Assembly: GCF_016808095.1 (NCBI RefSeq)
Contig: NC_068974.1
Span: forward strand, 2,914,001 to 2,978,000
From: Vigna angularis
Lineage: Eukaryota; Streptophyta; Magnoliopsida; Fabales; Fabaceae
Direction: 5' to 3'
Length of the DNA: 64,000 nucleotides
Part shown: in pieces, positions 42,029 through 54,823 of the stretch
How the letters are laid out: each line of letters starts with the position of its first letter
Numbering within the stretch: position 1 is the stretch's first letter
Program-made: the position numbers and the translations under genes
Notes under the pieces: generated by a model
Seen by the model: only the letters and a program-made list of their open reading frames with translations
The model's database searches: none
Told to the model about the DNA's origin: nothing

Positions 42029-44661
42029 TGTGAGAACCTGAATAATTAAGCGCTTTAAGCACACACTCTGAACCCCATTTAATGCACTGTGCCACGTCAA
42101 AACCCACTCTGCATGCGCCGGCCATGTGTCACTGAGGGAACGTCCAAAAACGTTGGTGGAAAACAAGTGGCGTGCAGAGGATGGACGTTCGTCCAGCGCG
42201 GGAAGGGAAATTCACCCTCTGCATGCGCTGACGCCATCTGTCACGTCCGGAGCTTCTAAAAGCTGTAGTGGAAGCCAGGTGGCCGTACGTGGTTGCATGG
42301 TCGTTCGGCGAGGAAGAGAAAATGATTTCTCTGAAAAACACTTTCTCTCATTTCTGCATTCATCTTCTTCTCCACGAAACTCTGGCCATTTCTTTTCTCC
42401 AGCTTCTCTCTAAACTCTTTTCATCTTCTCTCTAAGATCACTCACCACCAGCATCTCTACTTCCATTTCAGAACCGTAGGATCGTTCACTGTGTCGTGGG
42501 CTTTCATTTGAACCGAGCGGAACTGAAATCTGAACTGGTAAGTTTTCGAACCCTAAAACGCTCCGTTCAGAGTTGCATGCGGACGCTGGTCCTGCTGCAT
42601 GTTAGAGTATAAGCTGAGTTTGTCTCCGTTTCTTGTGGTTAGATTTAGTGAAACATTCGAGAAGCACGTTGAGGGTAGGAATCTGTATTTGGACAAGTTA
42701 AACGCATTCGCTTAGGGAGTTCATTGCTAGACCAGGTAAGGGAAGCTTTAGTAATTTAATTTAATGCTTGTTGATGTTTATGAAATGCCTGAAGTATACT
42801 GGATGTCTGAAATGTATGAAATGTTTGATGGTTTGAGCATGCGTGAACGAACTCTGTTGTTGTACTGGATGTATATTTGTAAGATTGGTTGCACTGTATG
42901 TTGAGAATTGAGAATGAAACGTATGATCTGGAATATGATTGAATTCTGTATGAGATGAAATGATAATATGAATTTTGTAATGTATGAGATTTATGGTGGA
43001 GAAAAATCATAAGTTATGAATCGTATGAAATCTGTAAAGTCATTGTAAACTGAAAAATCTGGAACAACATCATTTTCTCTGATTGAACAATTACGCTCGT
43101 CCTTGTACGGTCATATACCGTTCGTCTTCTCTAAAATTGAATTAGAGTTAAATTCTTTATTTTGGAAAGAATTCTGTTTTAGAACGAGCGTCCCCATTTG
43201 AAATGCTAATTGAGTGTTCGTCCTAAGTGGCGTTCGGTCTTAGACCGAACGCTCGTTCAAAAAGATAAATGATAAGTAGCGTTCGACCCTCTGTCGAGCG
43301 TTCGTCTTTGATATCGTTCGACCCTCTGTCGAGCGTTCGTCTTTGATAGCGTTCGACCTTCTGTCGAGCGTTCGTCTTTGATAGCGTTCGACCTTCCGTC
43401 GAGTGTTCGTCTTTGATAGCGTTCGACCTTCTGTCGAGCGTTCGTCTTTGATAGCGTTCGACCTTCTGTCGAGTGTTCGTCTTTGATAGCGTTCGACCTT
43501 CTGTCGAGCGTTCGTCTTTGATAGCGTTCGACCCTCTGTCGAGCGTTCGTCTTTGATAAGCGTTCGGCCTTATGTCGAACGTTCGTCTTAAACGGCGCAC
43601 GGTATTCTACCAAGCGTTCGTCCGAGATAGCGCTCGGCTTTATAACGAGCGTCCGTTTCTAAATCGCGCAAGGTCTCCTATCCAGCGCTCGTATTAATTG
43701 AATAATTATTGATTTCTAAATAGCGTTCGTCCTGATTCTAAATATCGTTCGTCTTTTTAAAGAAGTGTAACTAAGAATGAAAGTGTGATGTTGAGTGAAT
43801 TATGAAGTGTGCGAACCATATATGAGATGAGATTATGATTTTGGAATTTGAACGAGCGTTCCAAGGAGGAACATCTCTATGAAAGATTATGATGAGTTGT
43901 AAAGTGTGACCATGGTAAAATCGCTGATGGCTGATCATCCTGATATTCCGTGAGTGCTCTTCTCATGTAGAGGAGAGTAGGTCATGCGTGGGAATGGCAG
44001 GAGGCCCTAGCCCTATTGAGTACTTTGAGGCTGATAGGGTTAACCTCGGTTGGCAGCTGATGAGGGTCCCAGTTACTACACCAACCGGGTGCATGAACGC
44101 CTGCGGTTACATGGATTCACACAGTCCGGACGGTCGGTCTTAGGAGAGTTTTGGATGAATCATATTATGCTTCGATGTATTGATGCATGTCTTGTGTGTT
44201 AAATTCGTATGTTAAATTGTATGTGATATGTATGAATTAAATTGCCTAAGCTTACCCTTGCAACTTTTTCCTTGTGTTGTATACTGTTTATGTACGTCCG
44301 TCTTGTCAACGCAATGATCATCCGTTGTGGATGTGAGCAGATGGAGAGGCGCCACTTGAGGCTATGCTGGAAGAAGAAAATTTGGAGGACGCCAACCTAG
44401 TCGAAGTGGAAGTTAAGGCCGAGCAGTAGATCGCTCATTTTTGCAGTTGTTAATAGTTTTGTTTATGTTTTAGGACGTTCGGTTACTTATGTTGTAAAAC
44501 CGTTCGTTGTTAGCGTTCGCTATTTTTGGGCTCGACGTTGTAACGCTGTACTCCTAGCCGTTCGGCTTGCGTTCTTGTTTAGTTGTAAAAACTGTTGACT
44601 GTTTACTGTTAATTGTAATTAATTCTAATTAATGGTAATTACTATTTATTGGGATGTTACA
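42029..44661 (+). repeat. 5' LTR of the chromovirus
   Basis: 2633 bp. It contains an eight-unit 35-bp array (43280-43560) built on AGCGTTCGACCTTCTGTCGA. Minus-strand frames over this array are repeat by-products. Confidence 0.95.
43280..43560. repeat. 35-bp tandem repeat in the chromovirus LTR
   Basis: The unit combines GCGTTCGACC, TCTGTCGAGCGTTCG and TCTTTGATA, eight copies with C/T changes, and further degenerate CGTTCG words to 43760. The second LTR has the same array at 50680-50960. Confidence 0.92.
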
Positions 44662-44666
44662 TTTAT

Positions 44667-44678
44667 TGGTATCAGAGC
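44667..44678 (+). other. Primer binding site, tRNA-Met type
   Basis: TGGTATCAGAGC lies 5 bp after the 5' LTR; this is complementary to the 3' end of initiator tRNA-Met. Confidence 0.93.
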
Positions 44679-44816
44679 AGTTTTGTTCTTTTAAGGACGT
44701 GTAGGTTATGAGTACACTATGTTTTCGTTGTGTGCTTGTATTGTGTTTAATGAGTTATGGAATTATTTAACTCTTGAACAATTCTAACGCTCGTTTTCTG
44801 ATGAACCAGAGAACGA

Positions 44817-47800
44817 ATGGCTCCTAGACTTCCTCCCCCACCTCAACCGAGTGAACCTGATGCTTCCAACAACTCTAGATTGTTGGAGAACGTCATTGAG
44901 AGACTCCAACAGCAAAATACCACCCTCATGGAGCAAAACGCCACTCTGATGCAGCAAAACCAAGCTGCTATGCAAGGTTTGGAGGCCTCGCGTGTTAATT
45001 CTGAAAACACGCAAAGGCAATTGATGGAGATTTTGGCTGCCACTAGAGGTGCGACTGGAGCTTCTTCTTCAAACGCCACTCAACATGCTACCCAACCTAA
45101 TGCTGAATGGAGCTTGGAGAGTTTTCTTCAGCACCATCCGTCCAAGTTCAGTGGCAAGTGTCTTCCGGATGAAGCGGACCAGTGGCTGAGAGATATGGAG
45201 AGAATTTTCAACGCCAAGAGATGTCCGGATGAAAACCGCTTGGCATATGCGGAGTACTTGCTGACTGGAGAAGCCAGCCACTGGTGGGCGAGCGCCAGAG
45301 CCATTCTGACGGACGCTCACCAGCAGATTACTTGGGAAGTGTTCAGAAATAAATTCTATGAGGAGTACTTCCCTGACAGTGTCCGTTTTGCAAAGGAGGT
45401 GGAGTTTTTACAACTGGTTCAGGGGGGAATGTCAGTTTCTGAATATACGAACAAGTTCAAACACTTGATTCGCTTCAACACAATGGCCACTAGTGAGGAG
45501 TGGCAGTGTAGAAAATTTGAGAACGGTCTACGCAGTGATTTGAAGGTTGTAGTTTCCAGTTTGTGTATCCGAACGTTCCCTGCTATGGTGGAGAGGGCCA
45601 AGGTGTTGGAGAAGAACCTGGCAGAGGCGGAACGACACAAGAAACAGCAGACAGTAAGGGGGCCGATTGTCTCAAAGGGAAATGTTAATCAGAGAGGATC
45701 CCCTTACGCTCGTCCAGCAGTCCACGCGAGTGGATCCCAAGCCTTGGCTACTGTCGGCCAGTCTGGACAGCCAAGGAGTGTGGCATGTTTCCAGTGTGGA
45801 GGACCACACCTGAGGTGGGCTTGTCCGCAACTGAATGGGGGAAAATACTGCACTAAATGCAGAAGGAATGGGCACTTGGAGAACGAATGCTATGTGGGAG
45901 GACGTGCGGCAATGAGGCCGCCGAACGCTGGAAGAGCCCAACAAGGAAGAGGTGGACGTGCACAAGCTACAGGAAGAGTTTATGCAATTACGGGTGCTGA
46001 AGCTGCTCGATCAGGTACGCTCATCACCAGCACTTGCTTCTTGTTTGGAAAGCCGTGTGTAGTGTTGTATGATTCGGGGGCAACTCATTCCTTCATCTCG
46101 AAGGCATGCGTTGAGAAACTGGGACTAGTGGAGAGTGAATTACAGTTCGACTTGGTGGTGTCAACCCCAGCGGCTGGTGGGATTAAGACGTCTACAGCTT
46201 GTGTGAGATGTCCAATAGAAGTTGAAGGGCGTAGATATAAGGTCAATCTCATTTGCTTACCCCTTCAAGACTTAGAAGTAATTTTGGGGATGGATTGGTT
46301 CGCTACCAATCGGATCCTCATTGATTGTGGAAAGAAGGAGTTAGTCTTCCCAGGTGAAGAAGAGGAGGAGTTGTCTGTCGATTGCGGTCAGTTGAAGGAA
46401 GACATCATGGAAGGGGCGAGCTGTTTTCTGATCATGACGTATGAAGACAACGAAGTGGAACGTTCGTCCAATGATGAGAGCAGTAGAGGACGAACGGTAG
46501 TGGATGACTTTCCGGACGTCTTTCCGGATGAAGTCCCTGGTCTACCTCCTATACGCGAGGTTGAGTTCACGATCGACTTGGTGACCACTGCTGCACCCAT
46601 CTCGGTCCAACCTTATAGAATGGCGCCAGCCGAGTTGTTAGAGCTGAAGAAGCAGATTGAGGAGTTATTAGACAAGAGGTTCATCAGGCCGAGTGTTTCA
46701 CCATGGGGAGCACCTGTGTTGCTGGTCAAGAAGAAGGATGGCAGCTCTCGGCTCTGCATTGATTATAGGCAACTTAATAAGCTGACTATCAAGAACAAGT
46801 ATCCACTTCCAAGGATAGACGACCTGCTGGATCAGTTGCAAGGTGCGTGCGTGTTTTCAAAGATTGATCTACGTTCGGGCTATCATCAGATTAGAGTGAA
46901 GGAGGGAGATATTCATAAGACAGCATTTCGGTCTCGGTATGGTCATTATGAATACGTGGTGATGCCCTTTGGAGTGACGAACGCACCTGCAATTTTCATG
47001 GACTACATGAACAGGATTTTCAGACCGTACCTGGACAAATTTGTAGTGGTGTTTATTGATGACATCCTTATCTATTCCAAGAGCTTTGAGGAGCATGAAG
47101 ACCACTTGAGAATCGTGTTGAGCGTGTTGAGGGAGAAAGAATTGTATGCCAAGCGTTCAAAGTGTGAATTCTGGATGAAGGAAATCCAGTTCTTGGGGCA
47201 CGTCGTTTCTGCAGGAGGTATTGCAGTGGATCCAGCCAAGGTGAAAGCAGTGCTGGATTGGGAGAGCCCACGTTCGGTCACAGAGGTTAGAAGCTTCGTG
47301 GGGCTCGCGGGCTACTATAGGCGGTTCATTGAGGGATTCTCTAAGATAGTAGCCCCTCTGACTTATCTCACCAGGAAGGATCAGCCGTTCGCATGGACTG
47401 ATCGTTGTGAGGAGAGCTTCCAGGAATTGAAGAAGAAATTGACGAGCGCCCCAGTGTTAGTCATTCCAGACACGGCCAAACCTTTTGAAGTGTATTGTGA
47501 TGCGTCGTATCAAGGTTTGGGTTGCGTATTGATGCAGGAAAGGAAAGTAGTGGCGTACGCTTCTAGACAGTTGAAGGTCCATGAGAAGAACTATCCCACA
47601 CACGACTTAGAGCTGGCAGCAGTCGTGTTTGCATTAAAAATCTGGAGGCATCATCTGTATGGAGCAACGTTTCAAGTCTTTAGTGATCACAAGAGTCTTA
47701 AGTATCTCTTTGATCAAAAGGAGCTGAATATGAGGCAAAGGAGGTGGCTAGAATTTTTGAAAGATTATGAATTTGAGTTACTTTACCATCCGGGAAAGGC

Positions 47801-49391
47801 TAACGTAGTAGCGGACGCACTAAGCAGGAAGTCGGTTCATGTTTCAGCTATGATGGTGAAAGAACTCAATCTAGTGGAGAGCTTTAGAGACCTAAAGTTG
47901 CAGTTCGAGTTGGAGCCAAACAGTATCAAATGCTGCACCTTTAGAATAACAAGTGATGTGTTCGACCGAATCTGGATGAAGCAACGTGAGGATGATGAGC
48001 TAGTGAAGATTTTAAGCGCGCTCGGTACGGATCAGGCCAAACATTTCAACGCTGGAACGGACGGTATGTTGCGTTACTTGGGTAGGACGTGCGTTCCTAA
48101 TGATGGCGAGCTGAAGCGAATCATATTGGAGGAAGCACATCATAGTCGTCTTAACATTCATCCTGGTATGACTAAGATGTACCAAGATCTTCGGAGTTCG
48201 TTCTGGTGGCCTGGAATGAAGAGTGATGTCGCACGTTTTGTGGCATCTTGTTTAACCTGTCAACGTGCCAAAGCGGAGTATCAAAGACCGGGCGGCTTAC
48301 TACAACCTTTGGATATTCCCGAATGGAAATGGGACAGCATTTCAATGGACTTCGTGACTCACTTGCCTCGCACGGTCAAGAATCACGATTCTATTTGGGT
48401 AGTAGTGGATCGTCTAACGAAGAGTGCTCACTTCCTAGCGGTCAACTTGAAGATGTCTATGACCAACTTGGCCAAGCTCTATATCAAAGAGATCGTTCGT
48501 CTACATGGAGTACCGTCCAGCATCATTTCAGACCGAGACACGAGATTCACGTCTCGTTTTTGGCAATCGTTGCAAGGAGAATTGGGAAGCAAGTTGCGAA
48601 TGAGTTCTGCTTATCACCCTCAGGCGGACGGCCAATCTGAGCGAACCATCTAGACGCTCGAGGACTTGTTGAGGACGTGCGTCCTAGATCATATGGGAGT
48701 TTGGGATGAAGTTCTGCCGCTCGTTGAATTCACATATAACAACAGTTTTCAAGCAAGCATAGGAATGGCACCGTTTGAAGCTCTTTACGGAAGGAAATGT
48801 CGAACGCCACTGTGTTGGTTCCAAGAAGGCGAGAATGTATTAACCGGACCAGAATTAATCCAGCAAACAACCGAGAAGGTGAAACTGATTCAAGAACGAT
48901 TGAAGACGTCTCAAAGCAGGCAGAAATCCTATGCTGATAAGAGAAGAAGACCCTTAGAGTTTGCTGCTGGAGATCACGTGTTTCTCAGGTTGAATCCCAT
49001 CACTGGAGTGGGAAGAGTCCTTCGTCCAAAGAAGCTTTCACCCAAATTCGTAGGGCCTTATCAAATTCTGAAGAAGATTGGATCAGTGGCGTATGAGTTA
49101 GCCTTACCACCTCAACTGTCCAACCTACATCCAGTCTTTCACGTTTCCCAACTCCGGAAGTATGTAGCTGATCCATCACACGTACTGGAGTTGGAAGATG
49201 TCCAACTTCGCCCAGATCGAACGCTGGAGATGCAACCAGTCTGCATTGAAGACAGCCGCACCAGACTCTACAAAGGGAAGGACGTTCGTCTTGTGAAAGT
49301 GGTGTGGGATGCGAAGACTGGCGACTCAACATGGGAGGTTGCAGAGGCCATGAAGGAGCTATACCCTAAATTGTTCCCTGGTAAGCCCTAG
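44817..49391 (+). pseudogene. Chromovirus gag-pol polyprotein with one in-frame stop
   Basis: One reading frame of about 1,525 codons covers all domains of a Ty3/gypsy chromovirus, broken only by TAG at 48651-48653. A Gln-rich coiled-coil start is followed by the gag domain (about 100-270), two zinc knuckles (324-360, CFQCGGPH and CTKCRRNGH), protease (DSGATHSF near 418), RT (about 600-790, FIDDIL near 745), RNase H (DASYQGLG near 891) and integrase with an HHCC finger (about 1105-1150) and DDE residues near 1176, 1238 and 1274. The stop lies just after the last Glu, removing the integrase C-terminus and a chromodomain-like tail (about 1475-1524, ending near WEVAEAMKELYPKLF). The frame after the stop stays open, which fits a single recent nonsense change. 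Confidence 0.95.
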
Positions 49392-49417
49392 AATTTTCGA
49401 GGACGAAAATTTTTGTA

Positions 49418-49428
49418 GTTAGGGGGAT
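49418..49428 (+). other. Polypurine tract of the chromovirus
   Basis: GTTAGGGGGAT directly before the 3' LTR, after the CGAGGACGAAAATTTTTG stretch common before this site in related elements. Confidence 0.85.
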
Positions 49429-52061
49429 TGTGAGAACCTGAATAATTAAGCGCTTTAAGCACACACTCTGAACCCCATTTAATGCACTGTGCCACGTCAA
49501 AACCCACTCTGCATGCGCCGGCCATGTGTCACTGAGGGAACGTCCAAAAACGTTGGTGGAAAACAAGTGGCGTGCAGAGGATGGACGTTCGTCCAGCGCG
49601 GGAAGGGAAATTCACCCTCTGCATGCGCTGACGCCATCTGTCACGTCCGGAGCTTCTAAAAGCTGTAGTGGAAGCCAGGTGGCCGTACGTGGTTGCATGG
49701 TCGTTCGGCGAGGAAGAGAAAATGATTTCTCTGAAAAACACTTTCTCTCATTTCTGCATTCATCTTCTTCTCCACGAAACTCTGGCCATTTCTTTTCTCC
49801 AGCTTCTCTCTAAACTCTTTTCATCTTCTCTCTAAGATCACTCACCACCAGCATCTCTACTTCCATTTCAGAACCGTAGGATCGTTCACTGTGTCGTGGG
49901 CTTTCATTTGAACCGAGCGGAACTGAAATCTGAACTGGTAAGTTTTCAAACCCTAAAACGCTCCGTTCAGAGTTGCATGCGGACGCTGGTCCTGCTGCAT
50001 GTTAGAGTATAAGCTGAGTTTGTCTCCGTTTCTTGTGGTTAGATTTAGTGAAACATTCGAGAAGCACGTTGAGGGTAGGAATCTGTATTTGGACAAGTTA
50101 AACGCATTCGCTTAGGGAGTTCATTGCTAGACCAGGTAAGGGAAGCTTTAGTAATTTAATTTAATGCTTGTTGATGTTTATGAAATGCCTGAAGTATACT
50201 GGATGTCTGAAATGTATGAAATGTTTGATGGTTTGAGCATGCGTGAACGAACTCTGTTGTTGTACTGGATGTATATTTGTAAGATTGGTTGCACTGTATG
50301 TTGAGAATTGAGAATGAAACGTATGATCTGGAATATGATTGAATTCTGTATGAGATGAAATGATAATATGAATTTTGTAATGTATGAGATTTATGGTGGA
50401 GAAAAATCATAAGTTATGAATCGTATGAAATCTGTAAAGTCATTGTAAACTGAAAAATCTGGAACAACATCATTTTCTCTGATTGAACAATTACGCTCGT
50501 CCTTGTACGGTCATATACCGTTCGTCTTCTCTAAAATTGAATTAGAGTTAAATTCTTTATTTTGGAAAGAATTCTGTTTTAGAACGAGCGTCCCCATTTG
50601 AAATGCTAATTGAGTGTTCGTCCTAAGTGGCGTTCGGTCTTAGACCGAACGCTCGTTCAAAAAGATAAATGATAAGTAGCGTTCGACCCTCTGTCGAGCG
50701 TTCGTCTTTGATATCGTTCGACCCTCTGTCGAGCGTTCGTCTTTGATAGCGTTCGACCTTCTGTCGAGCGTTCGTCTTTGATAGCGTTCGACCTTCCGTC
50801 GAGTGTTCGTCTTTGATAGCGTTCGACCTTCTGTCGAGCGTTCGTCTTTGATAGCGTTCGACCTTCTGTCGAGTGTTCGTCTTTGATAGCGTTCGACCTT
50901 CTGTCGAGCGTTCGTCTTTGATAGCGTTCGACCCTCTGTCGAGCGTTCGTCTTTGATAAGCGTTCGGCCTTATGTCGAACGTTCGTCTTAAACGGCGCAC
51001 GGTATTCTACCAAGCGTTCGTCCGAGATAGCGCTCGGCTTTATAACGAGCGTCCGTTTCTAAATCGCGCAAGGTCTCCTATCCAGCGCTCGTATTAATTG
51101 AATAATTATTGATTTCTAAATAGCGTTCGTCCTGATTCTAAATATCGTTCGTCTTTTTAAAGAAGTGTAACTAAGAATGAAAGTGTGATGTTGAGTGAAT
51201 TATGAAGTGTGCGAACCATATATGAGATGAGATTATGATTTTGGAATTTGAACGAGCGTTCCAAGGAGGAACGTCTCTATGAAAGATTATGATGAGTTGT
51301 AAAGTGTGACCATGGTAAAATCGCTGATGGCTGATCATCCTGATATTCCGTGAGTGCTCTTCTCATGTAGAGGAGAGTAGGTCATGCGTGGGAATGGCAG
51401 GAGGCCCTAGCCCTATTGAGTACTTTGAGGCTGATAGGGTTAACCTCGGTTGGCAGCTGATGAGGGTCCCAGTTACTACACCAACCGGGTGCATGAACGC
51501 CTGCGGTTACATGGATTCACACAGTCCGGACGGTCGGTCTTAGGAGAGTTTTGGATGAATCATATTATGCTTCGATGTATTGATGCATGTCTTGTGTGTT
51601 AAATTCGTATGTTAAATTGTATGTGATATGTATGAATTAAATTACCTAAGCTTACCCTTGCAACTTTTTCCTTGTGTTGTCTACTGTTTATGTACGTCCG
51701 TCTTGTCAACGCAATGATCATCCGTTGTGGATGTGAGCAGATGGAGAGGCGCCACTTGAGGCTATGCTGGAAGAAGAAAATTTGGAGGACGCCAACCTAG
51801 TCGAAGTGGAAGTTAAGGCCGAGCAGTAGATCGCTCGTTTTTGCAGTTGTTAATAGTTTTGTTTATGTTTTAGGACGTTCGGTTACTTATGTTGTAAAAC
51901 CGTTCGTTGTTAGCGTTCGCTATTTTTGGGCTCGACGTTGTAACGCTGTACTCCTAGCCGTTCGACTTGCGTTCTTGTTTAGTTGTAAAAACTGTTGACT
52001 GTTTACTGTTAATTGTAATTAATTCTAATTAATGGTAATTACTATTTATTGGGATGTTACA
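49429..52061 (+). repeat. 3' LTR of the chromovirus
   Basis: Same length as the 5' LTR. Differences seen by eye are near 49948, 51272, 51643, 51681, 51838 and 51964. Confidence 0.95.
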
Positions 52062-52066
52062 ATTAA

Positions 52067-52302
52067 CATACATAATACAAAACATAACACAATATAAAAG
52101 ACAAAACATATATTACCACCACGTAATAACAGAAAAACAGTAAAAATCTAAAAAAGAACCTGGACCGAAGTGACAACGCCGCCAAAATTTGCTGAAGGTG
52201 TCGTTGTCGCCTACAAAAATATACAAAACAAAACACACAAAACAAACATATTAACAGAACAAAAATTTACACAACAAAAATCTAAAACCAAACCTTCATT
52301 GG
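52067..52302 (-). other. Leader of element B beyond the chromovirus insertion
   Basis: AT-rich, with AACAAAACAC-type runs. No gene is seen. It continues at 42028 once the chromovirus is removed. Confidence 0.7.
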
Positions 52303-52320
52303 TCCCCGGCAACGGCGCCA
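52303..52320 (-). other. Primer binding site of element B, tRNA-Asp type
   Basis: On the minus strand TGGCGCCGTTGCCGGGGA starts 5 bp after the LTR end at 52326. It is identical to the site at 27308-27325. Confidence 0.92.
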
Positions 52321-52325
52321 AAATT

Positions 52326-54721
52326 TGATATGACTGTCGCGGTCATACAAATTTGATTGCACGAAATTAAATGCAGTATATCTAGGAAGTGACTCCTAGG
52401 TCGTCTCTCAAGGACCAATTTTGGTGGTTCAGTCTCAGATTTAACACGAAAGGGGGGGATTGTTTGTGATTTTTTTGTTTTGCGGAAAATAAAATAAATT
52501 GGACTGGAAATTAAATAACACAGAATTTAAAACACTGAAATAAATTTAAATGACAATAAAAACTGAACAATGAAAGACAGTAAAAATGGAATAGTAATTA
52601 TGCAAAAACGGTAAAAATATTGTAATTAAAATTCATCAAAAGCATCAGTTAAAATAACCGTAAACACGACTCTTGAAAATAACATGGACATGAATAGTAA
52701 AACACAATCATAAAATTTAACAGTACAGAAAATAGTGAACGGTAAAATTTAACAGATAAAATAAAAACACTTAACTGAAAACTAAATTTATCAAAGATTC
52801 AAAACTTAAAATAAAATGCCGTGGAAATATAAAAATGAAATGAGCAAAACACTCTTACTTGCTTCAGAAATCAAATTACAATTGCACTATTTTAAAAATG
52901 GAAACTAAGGCAAATTGAATTGAATCACAAAACCTCCCCAAGAGGGGAGGAGAAAACCAGAACGTACTGCTTCCTAAATTCCTACTCCTAAAACTCTCAT
53001 CTCCCTTCACTGACTGCATGCTGCTCTTTTATAACCAATTCTCTGAAGCTACTCCCGTGAGGCTTCTTGTCTTTGAGTGAGTATCTTTTCCTTGCCTTGT
53101 GAGAAAATAGTTACTTGGCCGTGAGAAAATAGGGTGAGGGCCCCTCCATCATCACCTAATCTTGTCATTTTTTTTCATTTGCATGGACTAGCTTCTCCAT
53201 CCCTTCTATTTCCAGCAAGGCCGAGAAGTTGCTGGATGTGCTAGATGGAAGCTGAGTTCTTTCTTGCTCTCGGTGGTTGCTAGACCGTGTGTCATCTCTG
53301 CTTCTGGATTGCTGCCAACATGCTGGGTCAAGAACCGTGAGCTTCTACTGGACCGTGTGAATACTTGAACTTGGATGTGGCTGCTGGATGCCTCTCCAAC
53401 AAAACCGTGACAGCACCTTCTGGTGTTGGTCTCTCATGCTGCACCTTCAGCTGCTGGAATTTTAAGATCATTGCTTCTTCACGTGGACTGTGAGTGCCTC
53501 CCAAGCTCTGGATGTTGCAGGCTGTGCTGCTGTCCAAACACTTCTCCTCTTGGTGGCTTCTCTTTGCTTTCTCGGTTGCTGGTGGTGATGAAGCCTTGCA
53601 GGATGATGATGGACCGTGAGTGAAGATGGTGGGCGTGTGCTGGTGCAGCTGCTCCGTTCTCTTCTCTCCCGTGTGCTCCTCTCCTTGGCCTTGCTGCAGG
53701 TGGCTACTCCAGCTTCAAGCTGCTCATGGGTGTGTTGCTTCTTTCCCTCAACGTGATGGCTTTGATGGAATGAATGGGTACATGTGCTTTTGTTATCAAT
53801 TGAAGACTCAAAACCGTGTAGTAGAAAAACATGGGAATTAAAATCTGCACATGTAGTCAAAGTGGGCCGTCCACTTCCCTCTGTGAGTTGCAGCCAAAAT
53901 GTATAGAAAGTGGTGAAGTGCCCCCTTCTTTCAGCAAGTTTCACGTTAATTATTGGATGTGCAATATGGAAAGCAACGTGGTCCCTCTCTTTTCTCTTAC
54001 TTCAAATAAAATTCAGAACTTCTTGGTGCTCACTAGCCATTAACTAAATGCCAAAATAACCTTGAATAGGGAATAAAACGTGAGTGGTGGCTTTTGTGGA
54101 GTGGAAGAGAGTTAAAAATCTGAACATCTTTTGCACTGGGCCGTGAAACCACTTCCCTTAATAACATTGATTAAATTAAATTAGATTCAGCATTTCATTC
54201 TTGCAACTCTTCCATGTGTGAACGTTAGCTTCCAACGTGGGCCATGAAGCATCTTTCCTTTTCTTGTTAATTGTTGGATGGCAAACACGTGGTCCCCTTC
54301 ATTTCATTTGCCAATGTGAATTGTACACATGGCCATGCTATTGTCTTCCAATTCATTTGATAAAAACCGTGGGCTGAATGCAAGGTGTAGGCCGTGTACT
54401 TGTTGCTGGTTCCATATGTCCATCATAAAATTTTCAATTTCGAATAAGCTTCTTTACGTATGGAAAGTGAAAATCTCATTTTAGTTTAGCATGTAATTGA
54501 TGGGAAATTTCTCTTTGAGTCCCAAATTATTATCCAACAATTTTCCTGCATTCAATAATGTAAATAATTAGTCTCAGACAATTCAAATTAATTAAAATAA
54601 GAATTTCTGATCAAATTAAGCACAATCAGTACAAATGGGAAAATATTGGACAATTAAGCACATTTCCCGATTAAATCTAGTACAATAAACTAAGTGAAGT
54701 GGAGAAAATAATGATTCATCA
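52326..54721 (-). repeat. 5' LTR of element B
   Basis: An uninterrupted 2396-bp copy; the partner is 32548-36545. The join TTGTTGCTGGTTCCATATG at 54400-54418 shows the empty site of the solo LTR found at 34636-36232 in the partner. Confidence 0.95.
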
Positions 54722-54823
54722 CCCATTCTTCGCTTTTTCTGAGCGATTGGGCGGGCGTTTTGAAAAAGCGAAAGCTTATGGCACATCACTGCAGGATGGA
54801 TGCCCGACATATCAGCTGCTCCT
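54722..54823 (-). pseudogene. Host Ty3/gypsy pol, first segment
   Basis: On the minus strand it reads DMSGIHPAVMCHKLSLF, then RPIAQKKRRMG, and continues in frame into 32542-32449. It is in a different frame from the end of the gag-protease. The junction appears to have lost part of the sequence usually found between the protease and RT in this family, which explains the frame change. Confidence 0.82.

Larger units (their letters stand above)
42029..52061 (+). mobile_element. Tekay-like chromovirus (Ty3/gypsy), nearly intact
   Basis: Two 2633-bp LTRs (42029-44661 and 49429-52061), beginning TGTGAGAACCTG and ending GGGATGTTACA, are flanked by ATTAA at 42024-42028 and 52062-52066. The primer site is TGGTATCAGAGC (tRNA-Met type) and a purine tract GTTAGGGGGAT precedes the 3' LTR. 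The gag-pol has one in-frame stop. I count about six differences between the LTRs, so the insertion is very young. Its integration site is the leader of element B, between the primer site and gag. Confidence 0.95.
32548..54721 (-). mobile_element. Element B: Athila-type element with truncated gag and a WOX homeobox gene
   Basis: LTRs are 32548-36545 and 52326-54721 (TGATATGACTG...ATTCATCA on plus), with target duplication CCCAT at 32543-32547 and 54722-54726 in the host pol gene. The primer site lies beside the right LTR, so the orientation is minus. Nested inside are a solo LTR (34636-36232) and a chromovirus (42029-52061). Without them the element is about 10.5 kb. In element order it codes a gag-like protein (41895-40414) and then, in antisense, a WOX-type gene (39073-39623). 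Protease, RT and integrase are absent. The net LTRs are equal in length and nearly identical (I see one difference), so the insertion is recent. Confidence 0.92.

Noticed and set aside
43223..43613. Minus frames of 118-125 codons with RTLDRRSNAIKDE-type repeats (and the same at 50623-51013)
   Set aside because: These are translations of the 35-bp LTR array; there is no domain and the two frames overlap.
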